A stretch of DNA of 64,000 bases. Source: Saccharopolyspora rhizosphaerae (GTDB lineage Bacteria > Actinomycetota > Actinomycetes > Mycobacteriales > Pseudonocardiaceae). Positions within the stretch are counted from its first letter, which is position 1. The number at the start of each line of letters is the position of its first letter. A program made the translations under genes and the position numbers. Under the pieces are notes generated by a model that saw only the letters and a program-made list of their open reading frames with translations, was not told the origin of the DNA and ran no database searches. Location of the stretch: assembly GCF_003931915.1 (NCBI RefSeq), contig NZ_RSAA01000017.1, forward strand, positions 62,001 to 126,000, in the 5' to 3' direction. Shown piece after piece: positions 32,725 through 41,290 of this stretch.

Positions 32725-33741
32725 TCACTTTCCGGTGACGATGACTTCTGCCGGGACCTCGGTGTCGTTGGCGAGAGCACCGAACAGCGTCTCGGCCTTG
32801 TCGCTGTCCCACTTCACGACCGACGCGCCGTCGCTGGTCTCGCCGAAGCCGGACATCGGGACCGTGGTGGTCACACCCTGACCGGAGGCGATCCCGTTCA
32901 TCGCGAACGCCAGGCCGGCGAGGTGCCAGACGTGGTCGTGGGTGTCGACGATGAACGCGCCCGAGGTGTCCAGGATCAGCGGGAACAGTCGCAGCGGGTT
33001 GAGGAAGACGGCCGGCGAGGCGGCCTTCTCGGTCAGCGCGGCGAGGAACTCGCGCTGCCGCTCGACCCGGTCCAGGTCACCGCGAGCGGAGGCGCGGGTG
33101 CGCACGTAGCCCAGCGCCTGCGGGCCGGTGAGCTCCTGGCAGCCCGCCTGCAGGTCGAGGTTGGCCTTCGGGTCCTGGATCGGCTCCTCCACGCAGATGT
33201 CCACGCCGCCGATGGCGTCGGTCATGTCGGCGAAGCCGCCAAGACCGATCTCGGCGTAGTGGTCCACGCGCACGCCAGTGGAGGCCTCCACGGTCTGGGC
33301 CAGCAGCTGCGGGCCGCCGTAGGCGAAGGCCGAGTTCAGCTTGTCCTTGCCGTGCCCGGGAACCGTGACGTAGGAGTCGCGCGGCAGGCTGACCATCGTG
33401 GGCTTGCCGCCGCTCTCCGGGATGTGCACGAGCATCACGGTGTCGGTCCGCCGCCCGGCGGTGTCACCGGTCCCGAGCTCGGCCTGGCGCTCGGGGTCCA
33501 GACCCTCGCGGCTGTCGGAACCCACCAGCAGCCAGTTGGTTCCGGGGCCGTCGGCGGGACGCTCACCGGAGGCCGGCAGCGCGTCCTCCCGCTTGAGCGA
33601 GAAGTCCACGTAGATCAGGAAACCGACCAGCGCCAGCACCAGGACCAGGAGCACGGCGAGGATCTTCTTGCCGGGGCTGCGGCGTTTCGGTCGATGGTGA
33701 GGTGGCTGCGCGTGTAGCATCTGTTGCTGAGCGTAATTCAT
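32725..33741 (-). CDS. LytR-CpsA-Psr (LCP) family protein
   Basis: LCP enzymes attach secondary polymers, such as arabinogalactan or teichoic acids, from lipid carriers to peptidoglycan outside the membrane. The 338-residue protein has a short cytoplasmic basic head, one membrane helix (ILAVLLVLVLALVGFLIYVDF), and the LCP core: NWLLVGSDSREGL, GRRTDTVMLVHI, MVSLPRDSYVTVPG, KLNSAFAYGGPQ, IGGVDICVEEPI, LTGPQALGYVRTRAS and GDLDRVERQREFLAAL with the conserved arginines. It is divergent from a small membrane protein gene. ATG 33741 has only a weak ribosome site. Confidence 0.92.
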   Translation of the reverse strand: MNYAQQQMLHAQPPHHRPKRRSPGKKILAVLLVLVLALVGFLIYVDFSLKREDALPASGERPADGPGTNWLLVGSDSREGLDPERQAELGTGDTAGRRTDTVMLVHIPESGGKPTMVSLPRDSYVTVPGHGKDKLNSAFAYGGPQLLAQTVEASTGVRVDHYAEIGLGGFADMTDAIGGVDICVEEPIQDPKANLDLQAGCQELTGPQALGYVRTRASARGDLDRVERQREFLAALTEKAASPAVFLNPLRLFPLILDTSGAFIVDTHDHVWHLAGLAFAMNGIASGQGVTTTVPMSGFGETSDGASVVKWDSDKAETLFGALANDTEVPAEVIVTGK

Positions 33742-34070
33742 CTGCCATCCGAAGAAGTCGATTGTCAGGCACGGTTTTTCGCGCTCCCCGACCTAGCGCG
33801 GCGGGCGAGCATGGCAGACGATCGTGCCTTCGGAATAGGACCAACCCCACAGCTTTCGGCAACGATGCGGCCACGGCGGGATCACGCGGGAACAACGTTC
33901 CACACTGGCGCTGAAACCACTTCTCGGAACAACGACTCCGAAATTCCTGGGCAGCCACGGGTTGTAGGAATCCTTCCACTTTCGACCGTCGATCGTGGCG
34001 ATCCTCGCAGCACTTCTGCATTCGCCGCGGGGTTGTTCTGAACGCTCTTCGACAACCACAATCGCGCACC
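33742..34070. other. divergent intergenic region, 329 bases
   Basis: Promoter region of the LCP gene and the small membrane protein gene. GC is lower than in flanking genes. No open frame, palindrome or leader peptide was convincing. Confidence 0.45.
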
Positions 34071-34475
34071 ATGAATTACCCGCCGCCCCAAGGCCACGGC
34101 CCGTACCCGCCCCAGCAAGGCGGGCCCTACCCGCCGCAGGGCCGCGGCTATCCCCCGCAGCCGCCGTACGACGAGCACTACGAGGAACGCCGCCGCCGCG
34201 AGGAGAACTCCGACCGCGTGGCGAACATCGTTCGCGTCGTCCTCGGCGTGGTGCTCACGATCTTCCTGCTGCACGTGCTGTTCGTCGTCTTCGACGCCAA
34301 CCAGGGCAACGAGTTCGTCTCGGTCGTCTACGTGCTGGCCAAGACGCTGGTCCTGGGCCTGGGTGATGTGTTCACCCCGGACGACGCGCTGCTGGGCGTG
34401 GTCCTGAACTACGGCCTGGCCGCCCTGGTCTACCTCGTCATCGGCCAGCTGGTCATCAAGTCGCTGCGCCGCTGA
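34071..34475 (+). CDS. small membrane protein with Pro/Gly/Tyr-rich N-terminus
   Basis: Protein of 134 residues. The first 37 residues are low-complexity (PPPQGHGPYPPQQGGPYPPQ), likely disordered, as in many actinobacterial envelope proteins. Then a charged linker EERRRREENSDRV leads to a helix (IVRVVLGVVLTIFLLHVLFVVF), an outer loop with DANQGNEFVS, a second segment VVYVLAKTLVLGLGDVF and a third LLGVVLNYGLAALVYLVIGQLVI. No enzyme motif. The neighbouring LCP gene hints at an envelope role, but evidence is weak. Confidence 0.75.
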   Translation: MNYPPPQGHGPYPPQQGGPYPPQGRGYPPQPPYDEHYEERRRREENSDRVANIVRVVLGVVLTIFLLHVLFVVFDANQGNEFVSVVYVLAKTLVLGLGDVFTPDDALLGVVLNYGLAALVYLVIGQLVIKSLRR

Positions 34476-34494
34476 GCCAGCCGGACACGGCCGC

Positions 34495-34533
34495 GACGTC
34501 ACCGTGCAGCACGCTCCGCTGCACGGTGACGTC
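34495..34533. terminator. perfect 16-bp stem terminator
   Basis: GACGTCACCGTGCAGC and its exact complement enclose a 7-base loop, 20 bases past the stop of the small membrane protein gene and 72 bases past the ssuD stop on the other strand. Confidence 0.85.
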
Positions 34534-34604
34534 CTCCGGCACGACGTGGTCGAGCCTCCCCCGGGTGACGCGCTCGACGGGCGTGACCGACCTCCTCGCT
34601 CGGC

Positions 34605-35768
34605 TCAGGATGCGGGCGAGGGCGCTCCCGCGAAGGGGATGCTCGCCGCGGCGGACTCGTCCGCCTCCCGGGCCGGGTGCCGCCAAAGACCCTTGCGCTC
34701 CAGGATCGGCAGGACTCCCTCGCCGAACCAGTACGCCTCCTCCAGGTGCGGGTGCCCCGACAGCACGAACTCGTCGATGCCCAGCGCGTGGTACTCCTCG
34801 ATGCGCTCGGCGACCTCGGTGTGGCTGCCCACCAGCGCCGTGCCCGCACCGCCGCGCACCAGGCCGACACCGGCCCACAGGTTCGGGTAGATCTCGAGGT
34901 CGGAGGTCGAGCCCCGGTGCAGTTCCAGCATCCGCTTCTGCCCCTCGGACTCGCTGCGGCCCAAGCCCGCCTGCACCTGCTCGATGACCGACGGGTCCAG
35001 GGCGTCGAGCAGCCGCTGCGCCTCCGCCCAGGCCTGCTGGCTGGTGTCGCGGCTGATCACGTGCAGCCGGATGCCGAAGCGCAGGGTGCGCCCCTGCGCG
35101 GCCGCCAGCTCGCGGATCCAGCTGATCTTCTCGGCCACCTTCGACGGCGGCTCACCCCAGGTCAGGTAGACGTCGGCGTGCTTGGCGGCGACATCGCCGG
35201 CGGCCGGCGAGGACCCGCCGAAGTACACGGCGGGCACCGGGTCGGGCACCCGGGTGAGCTCGGCTCCTTCGACGCGCACGTGCTCGCCGCTGAAGTCGAC
35301 CCGCTCGCCGCGCCAGAGCCCGCGCACGACCTCCAAGAACTCGTCGCACCGCGCGTAGCGGGCCTCCTTGTCCAGGAAGTCGCCGTAGGCGCGCTGCTCG
35401 TGGCTCTCACCGCCGGTGACGACGTTGAGCAGCAGTCGCTTCCCGGAGTGCCGCTGGAAGGTGGCGGCCATCTGCGCGCCGAGCGTCGGCGAGAGCAGAC
35501 CCGGCCGGAAGGCGACCAAGAACTTCAGCCGCTCGGTGACCTCGGCGAGCATCGCGGTCGACAGCCAGGCGTCCTCGCACCACGCGCCGGTCGGCGTCAG
35601 CGCGCCTTCGAAGCCGAGTTGCTCGGCGCTGCGCGCGATCTGCCCCAGGTAGGCCAGCGTGGCCGGTCGGGCGCCACCGGCGGTGTGCGTGGGAGTGCCG
35701 TGGCCGCCGCCGACGAGGTAGCGGCTGTCGCCGTAGGTGGGCAGGAACCAGTGGAACGTCAAAGACAT
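34605..35768 (-). CDS. ssuD: FMNH2-dependent alkanesulfonate monooxygenase
   Basis: Luciferase-like TIM-barrel enzyme that splits the C-S bond of alkanesulfonates with O2 and reduced flavin, releasing sulfite for growth. The 387 residues (E. coli SsuD is 381) start MSLTFHWFLPTYGDSR and contain LTPTGAWCEDAWL with the catalytic cysteine region, FLVAFRPGLLSPTLGAQMAATFQRHSGKRLLLNVVTGG, AYGDFLDKEARYARCDEFL, VYFGGSSPAAGDVAA and DEFVLSGHPHLEEAYWFGEGVLP. No ssuABC or ssuE is adjacent. A cysteine-containing leader peptide (35823-35891) lies 54 bases upstream, suggesting sulfur-responsive control. Confidence 0.93.
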   Translation of the reverse strand: MSLTFHWFLPTYGDSRYLVGGGHGTPTHTAGGARPATLAYLGQIARSAEQLGFEGALTPTGAWCEDAWLSTAMLAEVTERLKFLVAFRPGLLSPTLGAQMAATFQRHSGKRLLLNVVTGGESHEQRAYGDFLDKEARYARCDEFLEVVRGLWRGERVDFSGEHVRVEGAELTRVPDPVPAVYFGGSSPAAGDVAAKHADVYLTWGEPPSKVAEKISWIRELAAAQGRTLRFGIRLHVISRDTSQQAWAEAQRLLDALDPSVIEQVQAGLGRSESEGQKRMLELHRGSTSDLEIYPNLWAGVGLVRGGAGTALVGSHTEVAERIEEYHALGIDEFVLSGHPHLEEAYWFGEGVLPILERKGLWRHPAREADESAAASIPFAGAPSPAS

Positions 35769-36144
35769 CTGCTTCTCCTGAAGTCCGATGTGGACTGCCG
35801 ATCGGGATGTGCGCGAGGAGGGTCAGCTGCGACAGGCCTGCGCGGCCACGCGCAAGAAGTCCACGTGGCGGCGGCGGGTCAGGAGTTCCACGGGTTCATC
35901 GTTGGTCCGAGATCGGCGTGAAGTCAACGGGCGGGCAGCGCGTCCCAGGAAGTGGACGATCTCGACACCACTTGACCTCGGGCCCGCCAGCCTCGCACGC
36001 TTCCAGGCGTGCTGCCTTCCGCACTGCTGACGACGCGCCACCACGTGGACCTGCTCCGGGTGGCGTCCGCGGCGTGTTCGGGTTCCTGACCCGTTCCCGA
36101 CACACGTTCTCAACCGGCTGGACGCCGGGCCCTGGGAGGCAGCG
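35769..36144. other. divergent interval between ssuD and MHS transporter
   Basis: Apart from the leader peptide (35823-35891), this 376-base stretch holds the promoters of both genes. ATG 36145 of the transporter has GGGAGGCAGCG before it. No other structure was seen. Confidence 0.5.
35823..35891 (-). CDS. sulfur-metabolism leader peptide, 22 residues
   Basis: Tiny frame GTG to TGA reading MELLTRRRHVDFLRVAAQACRS. It matches the short peptides found before sulfur-assimilation genes in actinomycetes, which share (S/T)RRRHVDLxRxxxxxC. Its cysteine codon (TGT, third from last, in ACRS) would stall ribosomes when cysteine is scarce and so control downstream transcription or translation of ssuD. 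Too short for ordinary gene finding. The GTG has no clear ribosome site, and whether the frame is translated is inference. Confidence 0.75.
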   Translation of the reverse strand: MELLTRRRHVDFLRVAAQACRS

Positions 36145-37473
36145 ATGACCGCGGGCCTGAAGCCTGCTCCCGATGTGCGCGACGTCTCGCGCAAGGACGT
36201 CCGCACCGTGATCGTGTCGAGCCTGATGGGCACGACCGTCGAGTGGTACGACTTCTTCCTGTACAGCACCGCGGCGAGCCTGGTGTTCGACGAGCTGTTC
36301 TTCCCCACCGACGACCCGACGGTCTCGACGATGCTGGCGTTCGCGACGTTCTTCGTCGGCTTCGTCGCACGCCCGCTGGGCGGGGTGCTGTTCGGCCACG
36401 TCGGCGACCGGATCGGACGCAAGCGCACGCTGGTCAGCACGATGCTGCTGATGGGCCTGTCCACCGCGGCGATGGGTGCGCTGCCCACCTACGAGCAGGT
36501 AGGGCTGCTGGCACCCCTGCTGCTGGTGCTGCTGCGCGTGGTGCAGGGCCTGGCGATCGGCGGCGAGTGGGCCGGTGCGGTGCTGATGGCCGTCGAGTAC
36601 GCACCACCCGGCAAGCGCGCCTGGTACGGCGCCTGGCCCCAGGTCGGCCTCGCGCTCGGCCTCGGCCTCGGCACCGGGCTCTTCGCCTTGCTGGGCAACG
36701 TCCTCGACGACGAGCAGTTCCTCGGCTACGGCTGGCGGATCGCGTTCGGCGTGAGCATCGTGCTGGTGCTCATCGGCCTGGTGATCCGGTTGCGCGTCGC
36801 CGAAACACCGGCGTTCGAGCGGATGCGGACAACCCAGGGCGCCGCGAAGGCTCCGCTGGTGGAGCTGTTCCGCGACCGCACCACGCGCCGCAACACCCTG
36901 CTGGGGCTGCTGTCCCGGTGGGCGGAGGGCGCCGCGTTCAACACCTGGGCGGTGTTCTTCCTGTCCTACGCGACCTCGTCGCTGCACCTGCCGCGCAACG
37001 GCGTGCTGGTCTCGGTGATGTTCGCGTCGGTGACCCTCGCCGTGCTGCTGCCGGTGTTCGGCCGGCTCACCGACCGCATCACGCCGCGGCGCGCCTACGC
37101 GTTCGGCGCGGGGTTGTTCGCGCTCGCGGTCTACCCCGCGTTCCTGGCCTTCCAGACGCGGGACGTGCTGCTGTCCGGACTGATCATCGTGCTCGTGCTG
37201 GGCGTGGTGCACGCGCTGCTGTACGCGCCGCAGGGAACCCTCTACGCCCAACTCGCACCGGTCCGCTCGCGCTACACCGGGATGTCGTTCGTCTACCAGT
37301 TCTCCGGCATCTACGCCTCAGGTCTGACGCCGCTGGTCATCACCGCGCTCATCGCCGCCGGCGCTGGCTCGCCCTGGCTGGCGTGCGGCTACCTCGTGCT
37401 CACCGGCCTCATCGGCCTCGGTGCCACCTTGGCGTTGCGACCCGCGGACCTGCACGAGAACGGGCAGGCCTGA
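36145..37473 (+). CDS. MFS transporter, metabolite:H+ symporter (MHS) family
   Basis: Twelve-helix proton symporter of 442 residues of the family containing ProP, KgtP and ShiA. Helix 1 has the family signature MGTTVEWYDFFLYSTAASLVF, loop 2-3 has FGHVGDRIGRKRTL, and helix 4 carries VVQGLAIGGEWAGAVLMAVEYAP. The C-terminal half has FGRLTDRITPRRAYAF and YTGMSFVYQFSGIYASGLTPL. Typical substrates are organic acids, proline/betaine or shikimate; none can be picked. A strong terminator follows. Confidence 0.92.
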   Translation: MTAGLKPAPDVRDVSRKDVRTVIVSSLMGTTVEWYDFFLYSTAASLVFDELFFPTDDPTVSTMLAFATFFVGFVARPLGGVLFGHVGDRIGRKRTLVSTMLLMGLSTAAMGALPTYEQVGLLAPLLLVLLRVVQGLAIGGEWAGAVLMAVEYAPPGKRAWYGAWPQVGLALGLGLGTGLFALLGNVLDDEQFLGYGWRIAFGVSIVLVLIGLVIRLRVAETPAFERMRTTQGAAKAPLVELFRDRTTRRNTLLGLLSRWAEGAAFNTWAVFFLSYATSSLHLPRNGVLVSVMFASVTLAVLLPVFGRLTDRITPRRAYAFGAGLFALAVYPAFLAFQTRDVLLSGLIIVLVLGVVHALLYAPQGTLYAQLAPVRSRYTGMSFVYQFSGIYASGLTPLVITALIAAGAGSPWLACGYLVLTGLIGLGATLALRPADLHENGQA

Positions 37474-37489
37474 TCGAGGGTGACGTGCC

Positions 37490-37538
37490 GGCGCGGGCCG
37501 ACCGGGGGCGCTTCGAAAACCCCCGGTCGGCCCGCGCC
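37490..37538. terminator. 19-bp perfect stem terminator
   Basis: Left arm 37490-37508 and right arm 37520-37538 are exact complements, with the loop CGCTTCGAAAA. It separates the transporter and the FHA gene, which converge. Confidence 0.9.
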
Positions 37539-37550
37539 ACGCACCGGGGC

Positions 37551-37955
37551 TCACAGACCCGTGCGGTAGGTGAAGCGGGCCTTGCCCACCCAGATCTCGT
37601 CGCCGTCGTGCAGGACCGCGGTGTCGACGGGCAGCCTGTTGAGGTAGGTGCCGTTGAGCGAACCGCCGTCGACGAGGACGTGGTCGTCACCGCGACGCCG
37701 GACCTCGGCGTGGTGCTTGGACACCGTGAAGTCGTCGATCACGATGTCGCTCGAGGAGTCGCGGCCGATCGTGGTGCGCTCGCCCTGCAGCACGAAACCG
37801 CTGCCGACCGCGTTCCCGCGGTTGATCACCAGGCGAGGCTTGCCGCTGAGCTCGTCGGCGGCACGGGGCGCTGGAACCTCATGAGGAACGGACGCCCGGC
37901 GGGCGTGTTGGTCGCCTGCGTTCCACGCGGACGTGCCGATCCTGGTCTGTTCCAT
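37551..37955 (-). CDS. FHA-domain protein
   Basis: Protein of 134 residues: about 45 low-complexity N-terminal residues, then one forkhead-associated domain, which binds phosphothreonine. Visible core: PRLVINRGNAVGSGFVLQGERTTIGRDSSSDIVIDDFTVSKHHAEVRRRG and DGGSLNGTYLNRLPVD, including the Arg and Ser of GRDSSSD and the N-G of LNGTYLN. Arrangement is like GarA/OdhI, but the N-terminal ETTQETT-type kinase site is not seen. Start ATG 37955 has GGGAGACG upstream. Its kinase partner is not in the window. Confidence 0.9.
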   Translation of the reverse strand: MEQTRIGTSAWNAGDQHARRASVPHEVPAPRAADELSGKPRLVINRGNAVGSGFVLQGERTTIGRDSSSDIVIDDFTVSKHHAEVRRRGDDHVLVDGGSLNGTYLNRLPVDTAVLHDGDEIWVGKARFTYRTGL

Positions 37956-38184
37956 GGTCGTCTCCCTGGCCAACAAGCGTCAAACCTCCGAAAAGCACCA
38001 ACCCGTGACTGAGCGGTTACGGACAGCATGCCGAACGGAGGGCCGCAAGCGCTAGGTCCAACGTCCTTGATTCACCACTGGTGGCACACGATGTGAGCCA
38101 TGTCTCCCATCTTCGGGGGAGATTTTCCTGCCAGACCGTCGGATCGCGCGAAAGTGCGTTTCCGGCGGCCTGGCCACTCCGGCA

Positions 38185-39006
38185 CTACTTCACCGCACCC
38201 ATCGACAGACCGCGCACCAGGTGGTTCTGCGCGACCCAGCCGATGACCATCACCGGCAGTGAGGCCAGCAGCGCCGCTGCTGACAACTGCGCCCAGTACA
38301 GGCCCTCGCTGGTGATGAAGCCGACCAGGAACACCGGCACCGTGCCGGCCTGGGCGGCGGTGAGGTTGACCGCGTAGAAGAACTCGGTCCAGGAGAAGAT
38401 CACGCAGATCAGCGCGGTTGCCGCGATGCCGGGTGCCACGACCGGCAGCACAACCCGGAACAGCAGCACCGGCAGCGGCGCGCCGTCGACGCGGGCGGCC
38501 TCGACCATCTCCCGGGGAACTTCCAGGAAGAACGAGCGCATCATCCACACCGCCAACGGCAGGTTCATCGCGGTGTAGAGGATGACCAGCGCCCAGACGT
38601 GGTCCAGCAGACCGATGTTCTGCGAGATGACGTAGAGCGGGATGATCGCCGCCACGATCGGGAGCATCTTCGTGGACAGGAAGAACCCGAGCACGCCCTG
38701 GGTACCGGGCACCGCCGCGATGGACAGCGCGTAAGCGGCCGGGATCGCCAGCAGCAGCACCAGCAGCGTCGACACCACCGTCACGAACGCCGAGTTCCCC
38801 AGGTACGGCACGAAACCGCGCTCCAGGATGCCGGCGAACTGGCTCAGCGTCGGTGTGAACAGCAGCTTCGGCGGGTCGGTGTAGGCGTCGGACTCCTCCT
38901 TGAAGGAGGTCAGCACCATCCACAGCAACGGGAAGACGAACAAGATCGCCACGATCCAGGTGAACGCGGTCAGCGCCCACCGGCCGCTCGGGTTCGCGGT
39001 GGGCAT
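38185..39006 (-). CDS. carbohydrate ABC transporter permease (MalG type)
   Basis: Inner-membrane permease of 273 residues with six helices: ALTAFTWIVAILFVFPLLWMVLTSFK at the start, and the EAA loop VPREMVEAARVDGAPLPVLLFRVVLPVVAPG that docks the ATPase. The MalG-type C-terminus SMGAVK fits the family. ATG 39006 overlaps the stop of the preceding permease by one base pair of TGATG type. It is the last gene of the polyol/sugar operon, which lacks an ATPase gene. Confidence 0.92.
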   Translation of the reverse strand: MPTANPSGRWALTAFTWIVAILFVFPLLWMVLTSFKEESDAYTDPPKLLFTPTLSQFAGILERGFVPYLGNSAFVTVVSTLLVLLLAIPAAYALSIAAVPGTQGVLGFFLSTKMLPIVAAIIPLYVISQNIGLLDHVWALVILYTAMNLPLAVWMMRSFFLEVPREMVEAARVDGAPLPVLLFRVVLPVVAPGIAATALICVIFSWTEFFYAVNLTAAQAGTVPVFLVGFITSEGLYWAQLSAAALLASLPVMVIGWVAQNHLVRGLSMGAVK

Positions 39007-39935
39007 CAGCGCACCTCGCTCAATCCGAAGGTCCGGAACATCAAGCGCAGCGCGAAGTTCGCCACGATCAGGGTCAGGATGACCACGACGACGCCCATCG
39101 CCGAGGACTGGCCGATGTCGAAGCCCTCGAACGCGCGCTGGTAGATGTAGTAGGGAAGGTTGGTGCTCGCGGTACCGGGACCGCCCTGCGTCATCAGGAA
39201 GATCGCGTCGAAGCTGTTGACGATGTAGATCGCCCCCAGCAGACCGGCCAGCTGCAGGTACCGCGACAGCTGGGGCAGCGTGATGGACACGAACGTGCGC
39301 CACCGGCCGGCGCCGTCGACCGCCGCGGCCTCCAGCACTTCCTTGGACTGGCCCTGCAGGCCGGCCAGGATCAGCAGCATCATGAACGGCGTCCACTGCC
39401 AGGTGATCTGCGTCATCACCGACGCCAGCGGGTACTCCGCCAGCCAGTCGGTGTCGCCGCCGAGGACGAAGTTCAACAGCCCGTAGGTCGGGTCGAACAT
39501 CGTCGTCTTCCACAGCAGCGCGCCCGCAGCGGGCAGGATCAGGAACGGTGTGATCAGCAAGGTGCGAACCACGCCGCGTCCCACGAACTTCCGGTCCAGC
39601 AGGACGGCCAGCCCCAGGCCGAGCAGCATCGAGGCGAACACGCACACCACCGTCAGCACCACGGTGTTGACCAGCGCGCCGCGGAACTGGCTGTCGGCGA
39701 ACACGTCGACGTAGTTGCGCAGGCCCACGAAGTGCCGCGATCCCGGTCGCACCAGGTTCCAGGACTGGAACGAGTAGAACACCGTCATCAAGAACGGGAC
39801 CTGCGTCACCAGCACAGTGAACAGCAGTGCCGGCAACAAGGGCGCGCGGCGCAGCCAGGCGCTCGAGGCCGCCGGTTCCTTCTTCGGCACCACCGGCGCC
39901 CGAACTTCTCCTTCTTCGACGACCGTTTGGCTCAT
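39006..39935 (-). CDS. carbohydrate ABC transporter permease (MalF type)
   Basis: Permease of 309 residues with six or more helices: LPALLFTVLVTQVPFLMTVFYSFQSWNL, then VVLTVVCVFASMLLGLGLAVLL and the EAA loop GQSKEVLEAAAVDGAGRWRTFVSITLPQLS. It would pair with the MalG-type partner. Start ATG 39935 overlaps the stop of the binding-protein gene by four bases (ATGA). Confidence 0.92.
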   Translation of the reverse strand: MSQTVVEEGEVRAPVVPKKEPAASSAWLRRAPLLPALLFTVLVTQVPFLMTVFYSFQSWNLVRPGSRHFVGLRNYVDVFADSQFRGALVNTVVLTVVCVFASMLLGLGLAVLLDRKFVGRGVVRTLLITPFLILPAAGALLWKTTMFDPTYGLLNFVLGGDTDWLAEYPLASVMTQITWQWTPFMMLLILAGLQGQSKEVLEAAAVDGAGRWRTFVSITLPQLSRYLQLAGLLGAIYIVNSFDAIFLMTQGGPGTASTNLPYYIYQRAFEGFDIGQSSAMGVVVVILTLIVANFALRLMFRTFGLSEVR

Positions 39936-41290
39936 CGCGTCTCCCGGTAGGCCTCACCGACGGTCTCGGCGTACTCCTGGGACTGCTCCAGGGCCTCGTC
40001 GACGGTGATCCGCCCGGCGATGGCCGCCGACAACTGCTGGCTGATCCGGGTCCCCAGGTCCTGGAACTCGGGGATGCCGACGAACTGGATGCCCGGGTAC
40101 GGCACCGGGTGCGCCATCGTGTTGGCCTGCTGCGCCTTGTCGATCCCGTCCAAGGTCGGCTTGGCGTAGGCGGCAGCGGCCTGCTGGTACTCGGGGATCT
40201 CGTAGGTCGACTTGCGCACGCCCGGCGGAACCCGGTTCCAGCCGAAGGCGCCGCCGACCTGCTTGACGAACTGCTTGGAGGTCATCCAGCTCATGAACCG
40301 CCAGGCGGCGTCCTTGTCCTTGGCGACCTTGGGCATCGCCAGCGACCAGGTGTAGAGCCACCCGGCTTCGGGGGTGCGCTCGACCGGTGCGGACACGTAG
40401 CCGTTCTTGCCGACGACCTTGCTCTCGGCGGGGTCCTCGTTGGTGCCGGCCATGACGGTCGCGTCGTACCACATCGCGGCCTGGCCCTGCGCGTAGTGCG
40501 TGCCGCACTCGGAGAACCCGGCGCTGGAAGCGCCGACCTCCCCGTGCTCGCGGACCAGGTTGACGTAGAACTCCGCCGCCCGCTTGAACTCCGGTGAGGT
40601 GATCTGGGCGTTCCAGTCCTCGTCGAAGTAGCGGGCGCCGAAGGTGTTGGCGACCGTGGAGAACGGCGCCAGGCTCTCGCCCCAACCGGGCTTGCCGCGC
40701 AAGCAGATCCCCGCGACGCCGGCCGCGGGGTTGTCGAGCTTGGCGGCGAAGTCGGCGATCTGCTGCCACGTCGGGTGTTCCGGCATGGTGAGGCCTGCCT
40801 GCTCGAAGAGGTCCTCGCGGTAGGTCAGGAACGACGACTCGCCGTAGAACGGCACCGCGTACATCGATCCCTGGTGCGACAGCGAATCCCGGATGCTGGG
40901 GATGAAGTCGTCCGGGTCGTAGCCGGGGGTGCGGTCGATGTAGGGCTGCAGGTTCTCCAGCCACCCGTTGGCCGCCCACTGCGGGGTCTCGTAGTTGCTG
41001 ATCATCACCACGTCGAACTCGCCGCCCTGGGTGGAGGTCGACGCGGTGATCTTCGCACGTGCCTGGTTCTCCGGCAGCTGCACGAACTTCAGGTTGATGC
41101 CGGGGTTGTCCCGCTCGAACTCGCTCTTGAGCGCGACCGCGTCCTCCATCTGCGGGTTGGACACGATCGCGATCACCAGGGTTCGGCCACCGGAGCCGAG
41201 GGCACCGGCTCCTGCGCAACTGGTCAGCAGCAGGCCGACCACCGCGAGCAGCGCGAGCCGCACCCGGCTGCGCCGCAGCCACTCAGGCAT
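39932..41290 (-). CDS. sugar-binding lipoprotein of an ABC importer
   Basis: Extracellular solute-binding protein family 1, 452 residues. The signal sequence RVRLALLAVVGLLLTSCAGAG ends in a lipobox (LLTSC), so it is lipid-anchored. Typical segments are VIAIVSNPQMEDAVALKSEFERDNPGINLKFVQL, GEFDVVMISNYETPQWAANGWLENL and AVPFYGESSFLTYREDLFEQAG. Likely ligand is a polyol or sugar, judging from the adjacent dehydrogenase. ATG 41290 has GGAGGTGCGG upstream and overlaps the dehydrogenase gene by 8 bases. Confidence 0.92.
   Translation of the reverse strand: MPEWLRRSRVRLALLAVVGLLLTSCAGAGALGSGGRTLVIAIVSNPQMEDAVALKSEFERDNPGINLKFVQLPENQARAKITASTSTQGGEFDVVMISNYETPQWAANGWLENLQPYIDRTPGYDPDDFIPSIRDSLSHQGSMYAVPFYGESSFLTYREDLFEQAGLTMPEHPTWQQIADFAAKLDNPAAGVAGICLRGKPGWGESLAPFSTVANTFGARYFDEDWNAQITSPEFKRAAEFYVNLVREHGEVGASSAGFSECGTHYAQGQAAMWYDATVMAGTNEDPAESKVVGKNGYVSAPVERTPEAGWLYTWSLAMPKVAKDKDAAWRFMSWMTSKQFVKQVGGAFGWNRVPPGVRKSTYEIPEYQQAAAAYAKPTLDGIDKAQQANTMAHPVPYPGIQFVGIPEFQDLGTRISQQLSAAIAGRITVDEALEQSQEYAETVGEAYRETR

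Noticed and set aside
38105-38135. TCTCCC/GGGAGA hairpin followed by TTTT as terminator of the permease operon
   Set aside because: The T-run is on the plus strand, while the operon is on the minus strand, and the stem is only 6 bp.
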